A stretch of DNA of 64,000 bases from Chromatiaceae bacterium (GCA_024235215.1 JACKMU010000006.1:248001-312000); one strand, 5' to 3'. Shown: positions 16,568 to 25,968, counted from the stretch's first letter. A program made the numbers and translations. Notes: a model not told the origin generated them from the letters alone.

Positions 16568-17980
16568 ATGCATGCTGAAGTATTGGTGTTGGGCGCTGGA
16601 CCCGGCGGATACAGTGCGGCCTTCCGTGCTGCTGACCTAGGCAGGAAGGTGGTGCTGGTTGAGCGTTACGCCACGTTGGGGGGTGTCTGCCTGAACGTGG
16701 GGTGTATCCCCTCCAAAGCGCTGCTGCATGCCGCGGCGATGATCAACGAAGCCGCAGAGATGGAGCATATGGGACTCAGTTTCGGCACGCCGAAAATCGA
16801 TCTCGACAAACTGCGTGCTGGCAAAGATAGGGTGGTCAGTCGTTTGACCAAGGGTCTTGAGGGCATGGCGAAACAGCGTGGCGTCACCGTAGTAAGCGGT
16901 TGGGGCTCGTTCGAATCCTCCAAACAGATGAAAGTGGAGACTGAGAAGGAGACGATCACCATCGATTTCGATGCAGCGATCATTGCCTGCGGCTCACGTC
17001 CGGTGGAGATTCCCGGTTTTCCCAATGATGACCCACGATTGATCAACTCTACCGGTGCACTGGAGTTGTCCGACGTGCCGGCGAAGATGCTGGTGGTTGG
17101 CGGGGGAATCATCGGTCTGGAGATGGGTACGGTGTATGCCGCACTGGGCGCAGAGATCGACGTCGTAGAACTGCAGCGTGGTCTGATTCCTGGTTGCGAC
17201 GCGGATCTGGTGCGTCCACTGCAGAAACGCCTCGAGCAGCGCTTCGGCAAAATCATGCTAGAGACCAAGGTCACCGAGATCAAGGCGCAGAAAAACGGGC
17301 TGAAGGTTTTGTTCGAGGGTAAAAATGCGCCCGAAGGTGCGCAGCTCTATGACAAAGTGCTGGTGGCGGTGGGCAGAATACCCAACGGCAAAATGATCGG
17401 TGCCGAAAAGGCTGGCGTCAAGGTCGATGAACGCGGCTTTATTCCGGTCGATGAGCACATGCGTACCAATGTGCCGAACATTTATGCGATCGGCGATGTG
17501 GTTGGTAACCCGATGCTGGCCCACAAAGCGACGCATGAAGCACATGTCGCTGCCGAGGTGATTGCCGGGCTGCCCTCACTGTTCGATCCGCTGACTATCC
17601 CCTCGGTCGCCTACACCGATCCGGAAGTGGCTTGGATGGGTTTGACCGAGATCGAGGCCAAGGCGAAAGGGGTAGCCTATGAGAAGGGGGTGTTTCCCTG
17701 GGCCGCATCCGGGCGCGCATTGGGTATTGGACGCGATGAAGGGATGACCAAGCTACTGCTCGATCCCGAGAACAAACGCATTCTGGGGGCCGGTATCGTA
17801 GGGGTCAATGCCGGCGAGCTGATCGGCGAAACCGTGCTGGCACTGGAGTTGGGTGCGGATATGGAGGATATCGCGTTGACCATTCATCCCCATCCGACGC
17901 TCAACGAAACGATCGGCTTGGCGGCAGAGATGGCGGAGGGGACCATTACCGATCTGATGCCGCCGCGCAGGCGCAAGTAG
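16568..17980 (+). CDS. lpdA: Dihydrolipoyl dehydrogenase (PDH E3)
   Basis: A 470-residue FAD flavoprotein that reoxidises the dihydrolipoyl groups of AceF and makes NADH. The FAD-binding motif LVLGAGPGGYSAAFRAADLG is followed by the redox-active disulfide GGVCLNVGCIPSKALL. The NAD-binding motif is VVGGGIIGLEMG, and the C-terminal catalytic pair is in HPHPTLNE. The gene is separated from aceF by 294 bases containing a repeat, so it may have its own promoter. It may also serve 2-oxoglutarate dehydrogenase or glycine cleavage. Confidence 0.96.
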   Translation: MHAEVLVLGAGPGGYSAAFRAADLGRKVVLVERYATLGGVCLNVGCIPSKALLHAAAMINEAAEMEHMGLSFGTPKIDLDKLRAGKDRVVSRLTKGLEGMAKQRGVTVVSGWGSFESSKQMKVETEKETITIDFDAAIIACGSRPVEIPGFPNDDPRLINSTGALELSDVPAKMLVVGGGIIGLEMGTVYAALGAEIDVVELQRGLIPGCDADLVRPLQKRLEQRFGKIMLETKVTEIKAQKNGLKVLFEGKNAPEGAQLYDKVLVAVGRIPNGKMIGAEKAGVKVDERGFIPVDEHMRTNVPNIYAIGDVVGNPMLAHKATHEAHVAAEVIAGLPSLFDPLTIPSVAYTDPEVAWMGLTEIEAKAKGVAYEKGVFPWAASGRALGIGRDEGMTKLLLDPENKRILGAGIVGVNAGELIGETVLALELGADMEDIALTIHPHPTLNETIGLAAEMAEGTITDLMPPRRRK

Positions 17981-18051
17981 CGCGCTGGGGGGTACAGTGA
18001 TTGCGACCGCTGGCGGGATCGCAACGCCATCCGATCCGGTCAACTCTGTCG

Positions 18052-18861
18052 ATGAAATTGCATTTCCGAGAATATGGAAGCTACCGTGACGAGCATCCCA
18101 CGCTGATCTTTCTTCACGGCCTGTTCGGAGCCTCTTCCAACTGGCACAGCATCGCACGCAGGCTGGAGATGCGCTTTCATATCCTGGTACCTGATCTGCG
18201 CAACCACGGTAGTTCTCCACACGCTCAGTCGATGGACTATCCGGCCATGGGGGACGACCTTGCCGAGTTTATCGAGGAGCATGGCCTGGATTCGGCCCTG
18301 TTGGTGGGGCATAGTATGGGCGGCAAGGTGGCGATGTGGCTGGCACTGTCCCGGCCAGCGCTGGTATCGGCACTGGTGGTGGTGGATATAGCACCGGTCA
18401 ACTATCCCAATCGCTTTGCAGCCATCTTCGCAGCTTTGAACAGAATCGATCTGCAGAAGCTGGAGGGCAGGGAGCAGGCGGACCGGATTCTTGCGGAGGA
18501 GATCGGTGAATTCGGGTTACGCCAGTTTTTACTGCAAAATCTGCAGTGGCGCGATGGCCACTGGCGCTGGCGCACTAATCTTCCGGTTCTACAGCGGGAG
18601 ATGCCCGGCATAACCACGTTTCCGTTGCCATCAGCGGGCGGACTGTATCCTGGTCCGGTGCTGTTCATCCATGGCGGTGCATCGGATTACATGCTACCCG
18701 AGTATCGTCCCCATACGCTCGCACTCTTCCCAAAGGCGCGTCTGCGCACTATCCCCGGCGCCGGTCACTGGGTCTATGCTGAACAGCCTGAGCCATTTTT
18801 CAATGTGCTCAACAGTTTTCTGCAGCAACATCATGCGCAAGGTTCAGGTTTCGCGGTGTGA
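18052..18861 (+). CDS. Alpha/beta-fold hydrolase, YbfF-type esterase
   Basis: A 269-residue cytoplasmic alpha/beta hydrolase. The oxyanion region LIFLHGLFGASSNW, the nucleophile elbow LVGHSMGGKVAMWLAL (Ser in GHSMG), the VVVDIAPVNYP strand and the C-terminal PGAGHWVYAEQP histidine form the expected triad layout and resemble the YbfF esterase group. The start at 18052 removes a 17-residue extension without homology character; I see no strong ribosome site. Its substrate is unknown. It follows lpdA in the same direction at 71 bases. Confidence 0.85.
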   Translation: MKLHFREYGSYRDEHPTLIFLHGLFGASSNWHSIARRLEMRFHILVPDLRNHGSSPHAQSMDYPAMGDDLAEFIEEHGLDSALLVGHSMGGKVAMWLALSRPALVSALVVVDIAPVNYPNRFAAIFAALNRIDLQKLEGREQADRILAEEIGEFGLRQFLLQNLQWRDGHWRWRTNLPVLQREMPGITTFPLPSAGGLYPGPVLFIHGGASDYMLPEYRPHTLALFPKARLRTIPGAGHWVYAEQPEPFFNVLNSFLQQHHAQGSGFAV

Positions 18862-19184
18862 TGGTGGATCCGCTGAACCCGGATTCACGTGACCGTGCAC
18901 GCAGATCATCGCATGGATCGCGGCTGAGCCGCTCGCGGATGTGAGTTGTTCTGGTACGGTATACAATCGCTCAGCGCGGTGGGATATCATGCCGACTGTA
19001 TGGGCTCTACCCTGGCAGCTTCGACTATTCGCTCCTGACTCTGCGCGGCGCGCTGTGGTGTGAGTTGCCTGCCCAGGTTCGATATCAATGACCTGACCTG
19101 TTTGCATTTGGCGATACCACCGTGTATCGCATGCCACTCTGGCCATGCAGTGTTTCGCTAACCATAACTGAATGGATGGAAACA
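18862..19184. other. 323-base gap before the HerA-type gene
   Basis: No gene seen. It holds a 7-bp hairpin (GCGATAC at 19111-19117 with GTATCGC at 19124-19130) about 55 bases before the next start. I see no clear promoter pair. Confidence 0.4.
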
Positions 19185-20849
19185 ATGAGCAGACTATGCG
19201 TCGCCCGACTCATGGATATACAGGACAGCAAGATGACTGCCATGTTGGTGGTCGGTGACGGCAGCTTTCCATATATCGATGTCGAGGGAGCTCAGGTTGC
19301 AGTCGGTGAGATTGGCTCCCATCTGGTGATACGTCAGGGCGATATTCAGATCGTTGCATTGGTGGTAAGAGCGCATCAGCAACTACTGCCAGCACAAGGG
19401 CGCTCCGGCGCGGACAAAGCCGAAGATCTGATTAAAATCGGTCTGCTGGATCTGCTGCCGCTGGGTGAATTGAGTGACAACGGTCTGTTCACCCGGGGTG
19501 TCGTGCACTATCCAACTCCTGGTGCCGAAGTGCATCTGATGCGCAAGGTGGAGCTCGAGTCACTGTACAAGAAGTATCGGGCAAAGGGGTACGAGTTGGG
19601 CTATCTGCCGACCATGCCCGGGGTAGGTATCTGCCTGGATCCATCGCGGCTGTTTGCACGGCACCTTGCCATTCTGGGGCAGTCGGGTTCGGGCAAGTCC
19701 TGGAGTGTTGCTTCGATCCTGCAGAAGGCGGTGAGTACCATGCCCAATGCGCACATCATCCTGCTCGATCTGCACGGTGAATATGTATGGCACGAAATTG
19801 ACGGGGTACAGCGGGCTGCCTTCAATGAGGAGGTGTATCGATACGTCGATGCAAGGGATCTGGAGATACCCTACTGGCTGCTCACCTACGGTGAACTTGT
19901 CGATCTGTTGATTGATCGCTCCGACCCGAAGGCATCGACTCAGATGGCATTTCTCAGGGAGGTGTTGCTGGAGTTGCGGCGCAAAGCCAACAGGGATCTG
20001 GAAGGGGTGCATATTACCATCGACTCGCCGGTCTACTTCGACCTGCCGGAACTCTATATGGCATTCAAACGGGCGAACGAGCAGGTGACCGACTTCGGCA
20101 AAGTGAAAGGGCCGCTGTTCGGCCAGTTCGACGACTTCGTTCTGAAAATGCAGGCACGCTTCAACGACTCACGCTACGATTTTCTGTTCAAGCCGAAGCG
20201 GCGCAAGTCCTCCGATTCGCTGGCTGATCTGCTGCGGGATTTCGTCGGGATGAGAAAGCCGGTCCGTCAGATCATCGTGGTCGATTTCAGTTCGGTACCA
20301 TTTGATGTGCGCCCCACGGTATCCGCCCAGATTGGCAGGCTGGCGTTTGAGTTCAACTACTGGAATCCCCGTTCCCGGGAATTCCCGATTCTGTTGATGT
20401 GCGAGGAGGCGCATGCTTATATACCGCGCGCCGGCGATTCTCAGTACGAAGGTACCAAGCGCTCAATGGAGCGCATTGCCAAGGAGGGGCGTAAATACGG
20501 CGTTGGCCTTGCAGTGGTGAGCCAACGTCCCTACGAGCTTTCTGAAACGGTGCTTGCTCAGTGCGGTAATTTTATCTGTCTGCGGATAACCAACCCGGAC
20601 GACCAGGAGTATATTCGAGGACTGGTGCCGGATGCCGAGGCCGGCCTGGTAAGCATCCTCTCTTCACTGGGGCGCGGTGAGGCGATGGCAATGGGGGAGG
20701 CGCTGCCGCTTCCTACCAGATTCAGGTTTCATACTCCCAGCCCTACGCCGAACAGTAGCGATATCGATTTCTACAGCGAATGGAGAAATGGGCTGGAGAC
20801 GCTGGATGTTGATGCCATCGTCGACTCCTGGCGGCGCCAGAAAAAGTAA
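19185..20849 (+). CDS. HerA-type FtsK-like ATPase
   Basis: A 554-residue P-loop ATPase of the HerA/DUF87 group. It has an N-terminal beta-barrel-like region, Walker A AILGQSGSGKSWS, Walker B with LLMCEEAHAYIPR, and the late VGLAVVSQRPYELSETVLAQ segment with the arginine-finger-like pattern. HerA proteins form hexameric DNA translocases, often with the nuclease NurA or with SIR2-type effectors in phage defence. Here no nuclease partner is adjacent, so it is a solitary form. The frame opens at 19122, but ATG 19185 (after GGATGGA) or 19176 is more likely. Its process is not known. Confidence 0.82.
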   Translation: MSRLCVARLMDIQDSKMTAMLVVGDGSFPYIDVEGAQVAVGEIGSHLVIRQGDIQIVALVVRAHQQLLPAQGRSGADKAEDLIKIGLLDLLPLGELSDNGLFTRGVVHYPTPGAEVHLMRKVELESLYKKYRAKGYELGYLPTMPGVGICLDPSRLFARHLAILGQSGSGKSWSVASILQKAVSTMPNAHIILLDLHGEYVWHEIDGVQRAAFNEEVYRYVDARDLEIPYWLLTYGELVDLLIDRSDPKASTQMAFLREVLLELRRKANRDLEGVHITIDSPVYFDLPELYMAFKRANEQVTDFGKVKGPLFGQFDDFVLKMQARFNDSRYDFLFKPKRRKSSDSLADLLRDFVGMRKPVRQIIVVDFSSVPFDVRPTVSAQIGRLAFEFNYWNPRSREFPILLMCEEAHAYIPRAGDSQYEGTKRSMERIAKEGRKYGVGLAVVSQRPYELSETVLAQCGNFICLRITNPDDQEYIRGLVPDAEAGLVSILSSLGRGEAMAMGEALPLPTRFRFHTPSPTPNSSDIDFYSEWRNGLETLDVDAIVDSWRRQKK

Positions 20850-21042
20850 TGTCCGCTCCAAAATTTGGTGGAACTAAGTATCTCCGCCGTCAGGCCGCTA
20901 TCATTTTCGGTAGTATATTTTGGCTGGATAGGCGCGCTCTGGTCATGCGACCGGTTCGCACGGCCCAGAGCTGCAAAGGCAACTTCAGGCACCTCAGGTG
21001 CATAAAGTCGAACTAAGCTGAAATCACATTTTTATATTTTGT

Positions 21043-21074
21043 CCCGGAACCACCCTGACAGGGGTGGTTCGGGG
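21043..21074 (+). other. Leader hairpin upstream of argG
   Basis: A 13-bp stem with one mismatch (CCCGGAACCACCC at 21043-21055 with GGGTGGTTCGGGG around 21062-21074, six-base loop) lies 54 bases before the argG start. An A/T-rich run precedes it, and TTTTTT follows 15 bases later. It may be a terminator read from either side or a leader structure affecting argG. Nothing else but promoter sequence is expected in the 279 bases upstream of argG. Confidence 0.5.
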
Positions 21075-21128
21075 TCTTCATCAACTCAAATCCTGTTTTT
21101 TACGGGAGTCTGCCCTGGAGCAAGCTAT

Positions 21129-22349
21129 ATGTCCGTGTCTGGTGTAAAAAAAGTGGTGCTCGCCTATTCCGGCGGCCTGGATACCTCCATCATTCTTAAA
21201 TGGCTGGAGGAGCAGTATCAGTGTGAAGTGGTCACCTTTACCGCCGACCTTGGCCAGGGTGGAGAGGTGGAACCCGCCAGAGCCAAAGCACAAGCGGCGG
21301 GTATCAAGGAGATCTATGTTGAGGATCTGCGCGAGGAGTTCGTGCGTGATTTTGTCTTCCCGATGTTTCGAGCCAATGCCATCTACGAGGGGGAGTATCT
21401 GCTGGGTACTTCGATTGCCAGGCCGCTGATTGCCAAACGACTGGTGGAGATTGCACGCGCAACCGGAGCAGATGCGATATCCCACGGCGCTACCGGAAAG
21501 GGCAACGATCAGGTGCGATTTGAACTGGGCGCTTACGCATTGATGCCTGATGTCAGAATCATCTCCCCTTGGCGGGAGTGGGATCTGCTCTCCAGAGAGA
21601 AACTGATGGCTTATGCCGAGCAGCACGGAATTCCGGTCGAACTGAAGCGCGAGGGGAAGAAATCCCCCTATTCAATGGACGCCAATCTGTTACACATCTC
21701 ATACGAAGGCTATGATCTCGAAGATCCCTGGAACGAGCCGTCGGAGAATATGTGGCGTTGGACCGTTTCACCGGAAGCTGCGCCAGACAAACCCACCTAC
21801 CTGGAGCTGAGCTACCACCATGGAGACATCGTGGCCATCGATGGCGAAGAGATGTCACCGGCCACGGTGCTGGAGCGGCTCAACCGGATCGGCGGTGAGA
21901 ACGGCATCGGCCGGGACGACATCGTCGAGAATCGCTATGTCGGTATGAAATCGCGCGGTTGCTATGAGACACCGGGGGGCACCATCATGCTGAAAGCGCA
22001 CCGAGCCATGGAATCGTTGACACTCGACCGCGAGTCGGCGCACCTCAAGGATGAACTGATGCCGCGTTACGCCAGTCTGGTCTACAACGGTTACTGGTGG
22101 AGCCCCGAGCGGAGGATGATGCAGGCGGCTATCGATCAGACCCAGGGGGTGGTCAACGGGGAGGTCCGCGTCAAGCTTTATAAAGGCAATGTGATCGTGG
22201 TGGGTCGCAAGTCCGCAAGCAACAGTCTGTTCGACGAGTCGATCGCCACCTTTGAGGACGATGCCGGTGCTTACAACCAGAAGGATGCCGAGGGATTCAT
22301 AAAATTGAACGCGCTGCGTCTCAGGGTGGCTGCCAGACGGGGGTTGTAA
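21129..22349 (+). CDS. argG: Argininosuccinate synthase
   Basis: A 406-residue argininosuccinate synthase joining citrulline and aspartate with ATP in arginine synthesis. The N-type PP-motif is VVLAYSGGLDTSIILKWL at the N-terminus, followed by FTADLGQGGE and the SHGATGKGNDQVRFE loop. It is of the roughly 400-residue type, not the longer E. coli type. ATG 21129 is chosen because it puts the PP-loop at the expected place and follows CTGGAGC; the frame is open to 21039. It is monocistronic by context. Confidence 0.96.
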   Translation: MSVSGVKKVVLAYSGGLDTSIILKWLEEQYQCEVVTFTADLGQGGEVEPARAKAQAAGIKEIYVEDLREEFVRDFVFPMFRANAIYEGEYLLGTSIARPLIAKRLVEIARATGADAISHGATGKGNDQVRFELGAYALMPDVRIISPWREWDLLSREKLMAYAEQHGIPVELKREGKKSPYSMDANLLHISYEGYDLEDPWNEPSENMWRWTVSPEAAPDKPTYLELSYHHGDIVAIDGEEMSPATVLERLNRIGGENGIGRDDIVENRYVGMKSRGCYETPGGTIMLKAHRAMESLTLDRESAHLKDELMPRYASLVYNGYWWSPERRMMQAAIDQTQGVVNGEVRVKLYKGNVIVVGRKSASNSLFDESIATFEDDAGAYNQKDAEGFIKLNALRLRVAARRGL

Positions 22350-22366
22350 CGTCAGCTATCGCTTTC

Positions 22367-22416
22367 ACCCATCTGTGATGAACCTGGGCAGCGGATACTG
22401 CGCAGGTTCAAGGGTG
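22367..22416 (+). other. Hairpin downstream of argG
   Basis: GAACCTG (22380-22386) pairs with CAGGTTC (22403-22409), and the outer bases CACCC (22367-22371) pair with GGGTG (22412-22416). There is no T run, so it is a possible transcript end but not a canonical terminator. Confidence 0.4.
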
Positions 22417-22514
22417 ATGCCGCTCGAATCTTCACTGCGATGTTTGGATGGCAACAGGGGCGCCTCTGCTATTACATCTTGTTAGTCAGGGAAATAGCAG
22501 CTAAGTTAGATTGC

Positions 22515-23063
22515 ATGGATGAAGAGAGAGAGATCGAACTGACTTCTGAAAAGCCGCTGATTGCGATCAGTCGCTGCCTGCTCGGCGAGCCAGTACGCTT
22601 TAATGGAGAGGCGCGCCCAGTCGACTGGATTGTCCAGATTCTTTCACAGCACTGTGACTTTCTGCCGATATGCCCTGAGCTGGAGGCGGGCTTTGGTGTA
22701 CCACGCCCGCCGATGCGTTTGCAGCAGCAGGATGGCGCTGTTTCGGTCGTGCTGGTCGATGATCCGGCAGCAGAAAGAACCGAACAGCTGCAGGTTGCCT
22801 GTGAACGCCTGTTGTCGGAAATCAACCCGGTTCACGGGGTGATATTGAAGGCGCGATCACCCAGCTGCGGAGTGGAAGATACGCCTTTATTCAATAAGTC
22901 GGGGGAGCAGTTCGCCACCGGCCCCGGGTTGTTTACCCGGATGTGCAAGGCAGCGAAGCCGGGGCTGCCAGTGATCGATGATCAGGGATTGCAATCGGAA
23001 GCCGGAAGGGTCAGTTTTCTGATCCAGGTGTTTCGTTACTGTTGTCGGCGACGCACTCGCTGA
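22515..23063 (+). CDS. DUF523 family protein
   Basis: A 182-residue cytoplasmic protein with the DUF523 hallmarks: AISRCLLGEPVRFNG near the start, FLPICPELEAGFGVPRPP, and LKARSPSCGVEDTPLF. Conserved cysteines in these three motifs suggest metal or thiol chemistry. The family's role is not settled; related proteins occur near DNA photolyase and sulfur metabolism genes. The ATG at 22515 is preferred over the upstream frame at 22440 because homologous sequence begins just after it; no clear ribosome site is present. Confidence 0.85.
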   Translation: MDEEREIELTSEKPLIAISRCLLGEPVRFNGEARPVDWIVQILSQHCDFLPICPELEAGFGVPRPPMRLQQQDGAVSVVLVDDPAAERTEQLQVACERLLSEINPVHGVILKARSPSCGVEDTPLFNKSGEQFATGPGLFTRMCKAAKPGLPVIDDQGLQSEAGRVSFLIQVFRYCCRRRTR

Positions 23064-23076
23064 TTCGGCCGCATCG

Positions 23077-23832
23077 TTACTGCGGCTGTTTGGCGGGACA
23101 GGCGCTAAAGAATTCGGATTTGGTCATCGACTCTGCGCATTTTTTCGAGGTGTAGGTTGGTCTGTCGGGTGAACGGCTGGCCAATCGCTCCTGGGTCTCC
23201 ATTGCCAGCAACTGCTGCGCAGGAGAGCAGGCCGGACTGCCGTCGCACTGATTCTCTTCACCACAGACTTTCGCCACCAGTATTTGGCAGGCGGTCGGTT
23301 TCTCATTCGTCTGTTTCAGTTCACAGCGGGCGAAGAACTTATCATTCTTCAGCGCTTCACGGCATTGCATCGAAGTTCGGTTGGGCCCGGAGCTAGCCGT
23401 TTGCCAGGCCTCATCCCGCTCCAGCTGCATCAGCTGTCTGGCCGGAGAACACCCCTTCTGATCCCTGCACTCACCGTTGAAACCGCACACTTTGATGACC
23501 AGTTCGACACATGTGGAACTCGCCGGCTGTTCAGTCGGTTCGTCTGGAGAAAGCGTCTGTGAATCCGTGCTGGCAGGGGTGCCGCCCTCCGTCCCTGTCC
23601 TGCTGGTCACGATCCCGTCACGGACGATAATCACCGAGCCGTCGTCCAGCCGATGGGTGCCATCCCAGAGTTGACCGGAACTTTTACCCGTATAGACTGT
23701 TGCCTTGTTGGTTCTCGGGTCGACACTGACTACACCACCTTCTTCCAATCCTCTGGTCCAGGATTGCGCCAGGCTCTGCATCGCAGTGAACAGCAGCAAC
23801 AGTAGGAGAGTGCAGATCGATGTTGTTTTCAT
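23077..23832 (-). CDS. Secreted protein with two Cys-rich repeats
   Basis: A 251-residue precursor that I do not recognise. The signal peptide is MKTTSICTLLLLLLFTAMQS, cut near SLAQ. Next comes a beta-rich segment with SGQLWDGTHRLDDGSVIIVR, then a Thr/Ser/Pro-rich linker, then two repeats of about 65 residues. Each repeat has six cysteines in the same order, with ELVIKVCGFNGEC / CSPARQLMQLE in the first and QILVAKVCGEENQC / CSPAQQLLAMET in the second; both end in FF-A-C. A periplasmic or cell-surface disulfide-stabilised domain is likely. ATG 23832 is preferred to 23853 because it starts the signal peptide. It converges on the DUF523 gene with 13 bases between them. Confidence 0.65.
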   Translation of the reverse strand: MKTTSICTLLLLLLFTAMQSLAQSWTRGLEEGGVVSVDPRTNKATVYTGKSSGQLWDGTHRLDDGSVIIVRDGIVTSRTGTEGGTPASTDSQTLSPDEPTEQPASSTCVELVIKVCGFNGECRDQKGCSPARQLMQLERDEAWQTASSGPNRTSMQCREALKNDKFFARCELKQTNEKPTACQILVAKVCGEENQCDGSPACSPAQQLLAMETQERLASRSPDRPTYTSKKCAESMTKSEFFSACPAKQPQ

Positions 23833-24051
23833 AGAGTCATTCTTTATGAGCATTTCGAAAATCCACTGATAAATTCCGAAAACTTCGCCCTGTTTTCAAG
23901 ATTCCGGGGCAGACCTGTTGTGCGCTCCCGCTCGAGTAAGATTCTACCGGAGCTTCTCCCTTCCGCCCCAGACATTGGGATGCAAATTCCCCAAAATATT
24001 TTTCTATCATTGAAATATTTCTTATTTGAACCCGATCCCTTTACAGCAGAG

Positions 24052-24408
24052 TCAAGTATAAAGGCCACTCTGCATGTGGCTTATGCGGGCAATGTCACTC
24101 TCTTTAAACATACCTCCGGCAGCATTCTCCGCTCCTCCGTCGAGATAGTTTATCCTGCCAACCCAAGTTTGCAATTCGGCGTCCTCGATCATTGGATGCT
24201 CGTATGGCCCTTCCATCGACGGCGGCATGATCAGCTGCTCGCTACTGCAGCCGGGACGGCATCCGGATTCAACAATGTATCCGACGATGTCGCCAAAAAA
24301 AAACCGCACGGAGTGCTGCTCGCGGGGAACGTTTTCAACAGGGTCACTGCCGCTGACTGAATCATCTGCCACGTGGCTGTATCCGGGAAAGGGAAGGTAT
24401 GCGAGCAT
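24052..24408 (-). CDS. Hypothetical protein downstream of sthA
   Basis: A possible 118-residue protein beginning 19 bases after the sthA stop in the same direction, with AAAGGCGG just ahead of its ATG. It contains three acidic stretches and a CRPGC motif. I recognise no family. An overlapping frame on the other strand (23920-24360) is also open, but it has no ribosome site and looks less protein-like. The remaining gap from 23833 to 24051 shows only AT-rich sequence, probably the promoter of the secreted Cys-repeat gene. Confidence 0.4.
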   Translation of the reverse strand: MLAYLPFPGYSHVADDSVSGSDPVENVPREQHSVRFFFGDIVGYIVESGCRPGCSSEQLIMPPSMEGPYEHPMIEDAELQTWVGRINYLDGGAENAAGGMFKESDIARISHMQSGLYT

Positions 24409-24427
24409 AACCGCCTTTATTGTCGAT

Positions 24428-25825
24428 TCAGAAGAGTCGGTTGATGCCGTTGAGCGCCGCGACCCGGTACGCTTCCGCCATGGTTGGGTAGTTGAAGGTG
24501 GTCTCCGTGAAGTAACGGAGATTGTTGGCCGCCCCCTTCTGGCTCATGATCGCCTGGCCGATGTGGATAATCTCCGCGGCCGTTTCGCCGAAACAGTGGA
24601 TGCCCAGAATCTGCAGTGTTTCCCGGTGGAAAAGTATTTTTAACATGCCCACCGTGTGGCCGGTGATCTGCGCCCGTGCGATGCTTTTGAACATGGCATG
24701 ACCCACTTCGTACGGGATCTGCTTCTCGGTGAGCTCCCGTTCGGTGCGGCCCAACGAGGAGATTTCGGGATTGGTATAGATCCCTGTGGGGAAATCCTCG
24801 ATCAGGCTCCAGTCGCTGTGGCCGTCGGCGATCTGGGTGGCGACGAATCGCCCCTGATCATAGCTGGCGCTGGCGAGTCCGGGGGCACCCACTACGTCTC
24901 CTACCGCGCAGATATGAGGCAGGCTGGTACGATAGGCTTTGTCGACCTCCACCTGACCGCGATGGTTCAGTACGACACCGATCTCCTCCAGGCCGAGATC
25001 GCGGGTGTTGCCGGCGCGCCCGTTGGCCCAGAGCAACAGATCGGTCTTGAACTTCTTCCCCGATTTGCAGTGCAGGATCACACCGTCATCCCTGGCCTCC
25101 ACCTTGGTATACTCCTCATTGTTACGGATCACTACCCCCTGGTGGCGCAAGTGGTAGCTGAGTGCATCGGTGATCTCGGTGTCGAGAAACGAGAGCAGCT
25201 GGTCGCGCGTGTTGACCAGATTGACCTTGACATCCAGGTTACAGAAGATCGAAGCATACTCGCAGCCGATCACCCCGGCCCCGTAGATGGTGAGTGACTT
25301 CGGGGTGTGTTTGAGGCCGAGTACCGTGTCACTGTCGAGTATCCGGGGATGGTCGAAATCGATGTCTTCCGGACGGTAAGGGCTGGAGCCGGTAGCGATC
25401 ACGATGTTTTCCGCATACAGCAGCGGCTGCTTTTTCTCCCCCCCACTCACCTCCAGGGTGTGCGCATCGACGAAGCGCGCGCGGCCATATACCACATCGA
25501 TCCGGTTGCGGTTGTAGTAGCGGTAGCGGGTGCTGACCTGGTTCTGAATGACGGCCTCTGCCGCTTTCAGCAGCTGAGGATAGTCGAGGTCCACCTGATC
25601 CATCGTGTGGCTGAACAGTGGATTGCGTTTGTAGTCGACCAGCATTTGAATGCTGTGGCGCAGCGCCTTGCTGGGAATGGTGCCCCAATGGGTGCAACCA
25701 CCGCCCACTTGTTCGTGCATCTCCACGATGGCTACCCGCTTGCCTGATTTTGCCAGCTTCATCGCGGCACCCTCGCCACCGGGACCGCTGCCGATGACTA
25801 TCGTTTCGTACTGTTTTGTGTTCAT
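24428..25825 (-). CDS. sthA: Soluble pyridine nucleotide transhydrogenase
   Basis: A 465-residue FAD flavoprotein that moves reducing equivalents between NADPH and NAD+ in the cytoplasm. The FAD motif is IVIGSGPGGEGAAMKLAKSG. The stretch GGGCTHWGTIPSKAL replaces the redox CxxxxC of lipoamide dehydrogenases by a single cysteine, which distinguishes SthA from Lpd. The NAD(P) motif is IYGAGVIGCEYASIF. With zwf present it would let the cell balance NADPH made by the pentose phosphate pathway. It is transcribed toward the secreted Cys-repeat gene. Confidence 0.93.
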   Translation of the reverse strand: MNTKQYETIVIGSGPGGEGAAMKLAKSGKRVAIVEMHEQVGGGCTHWGTIPSKALRHSIQMLVDYKRNPLFSHTMDQVDLDYPQLLKAAEAVIQNQVSTRYRYYNRNRIDVVYGRARFVDAHTLEVSGGEKKQPLLYAENIVIATGSSPYRPEDIDFDHPRILDSDTVLGLKHTPKSLTIYGAGVIGCEYASIFCNLDVKVNLVNTRDQLLSFLDTEITDALSYHLRHQGVVIRNNEEYTKVEARDDGVILHCKSGKKFKTDLLLWANGRAGNTRDLGLEEIGVVLNHRGQVEVDKAYRTSLPHICAVGDVVGAPGLASASYDQGRFVATQIADGHSDWSLIEDFPTGIYTNPEISSLGRTERELTEKQIPYEVGHAMFKSIARAQITGHTVGMLKILFHRETLQILGIHCFGETAAEIIHIGQAIMSQKGAANNLRYFTETTFNYPTMAEAYRVAALNGINRLF

Positions 25826-25940
25826 AGCAATCCAGTGGTTCAGTCATGGTTACCGTGCGAAAGATGGCGGTTAACCACATTCCCGGGTTTAAGCAGTTCC
25901 TGTATCCCTAGGTGATATCAATTCGACACGCGAAGCTGGT

Positions 25941-25968
25941 CAGAAGGGAGCATTCTGTCTCCCTTCTG
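25941..25968. other. 10-bp hairpin between sthA and the chemoreceptor gene
   Basis: CAGAAGGGAG (25941-25950) and CTCCCTTCTG (25959-25968) are exact inverted repeats around eight bases. It lies downstream of the minus-strand chemoreceptor stop and upstream of sthA, where a transcript end is expected, but it lacks a T run. The rest of the 257-base gap shows nothing else. Confidence 0.5.

Noticed and set aside
16905..16920. GTTCGAATCC, a tRNA T-loop-like sequence
   Set aside because: It is inside lpdA in frame, and no acceptor or anticodon stem can be folded around it. No tRNA was found in the window.
23920..24360. 146-codon plus-strand frame opposite the small gene after sthA
   Set aside because: No ribosome site and no recognisable domain; the minus-strand frame with AAAGGCGG ahead of its ATG is a better candidate.
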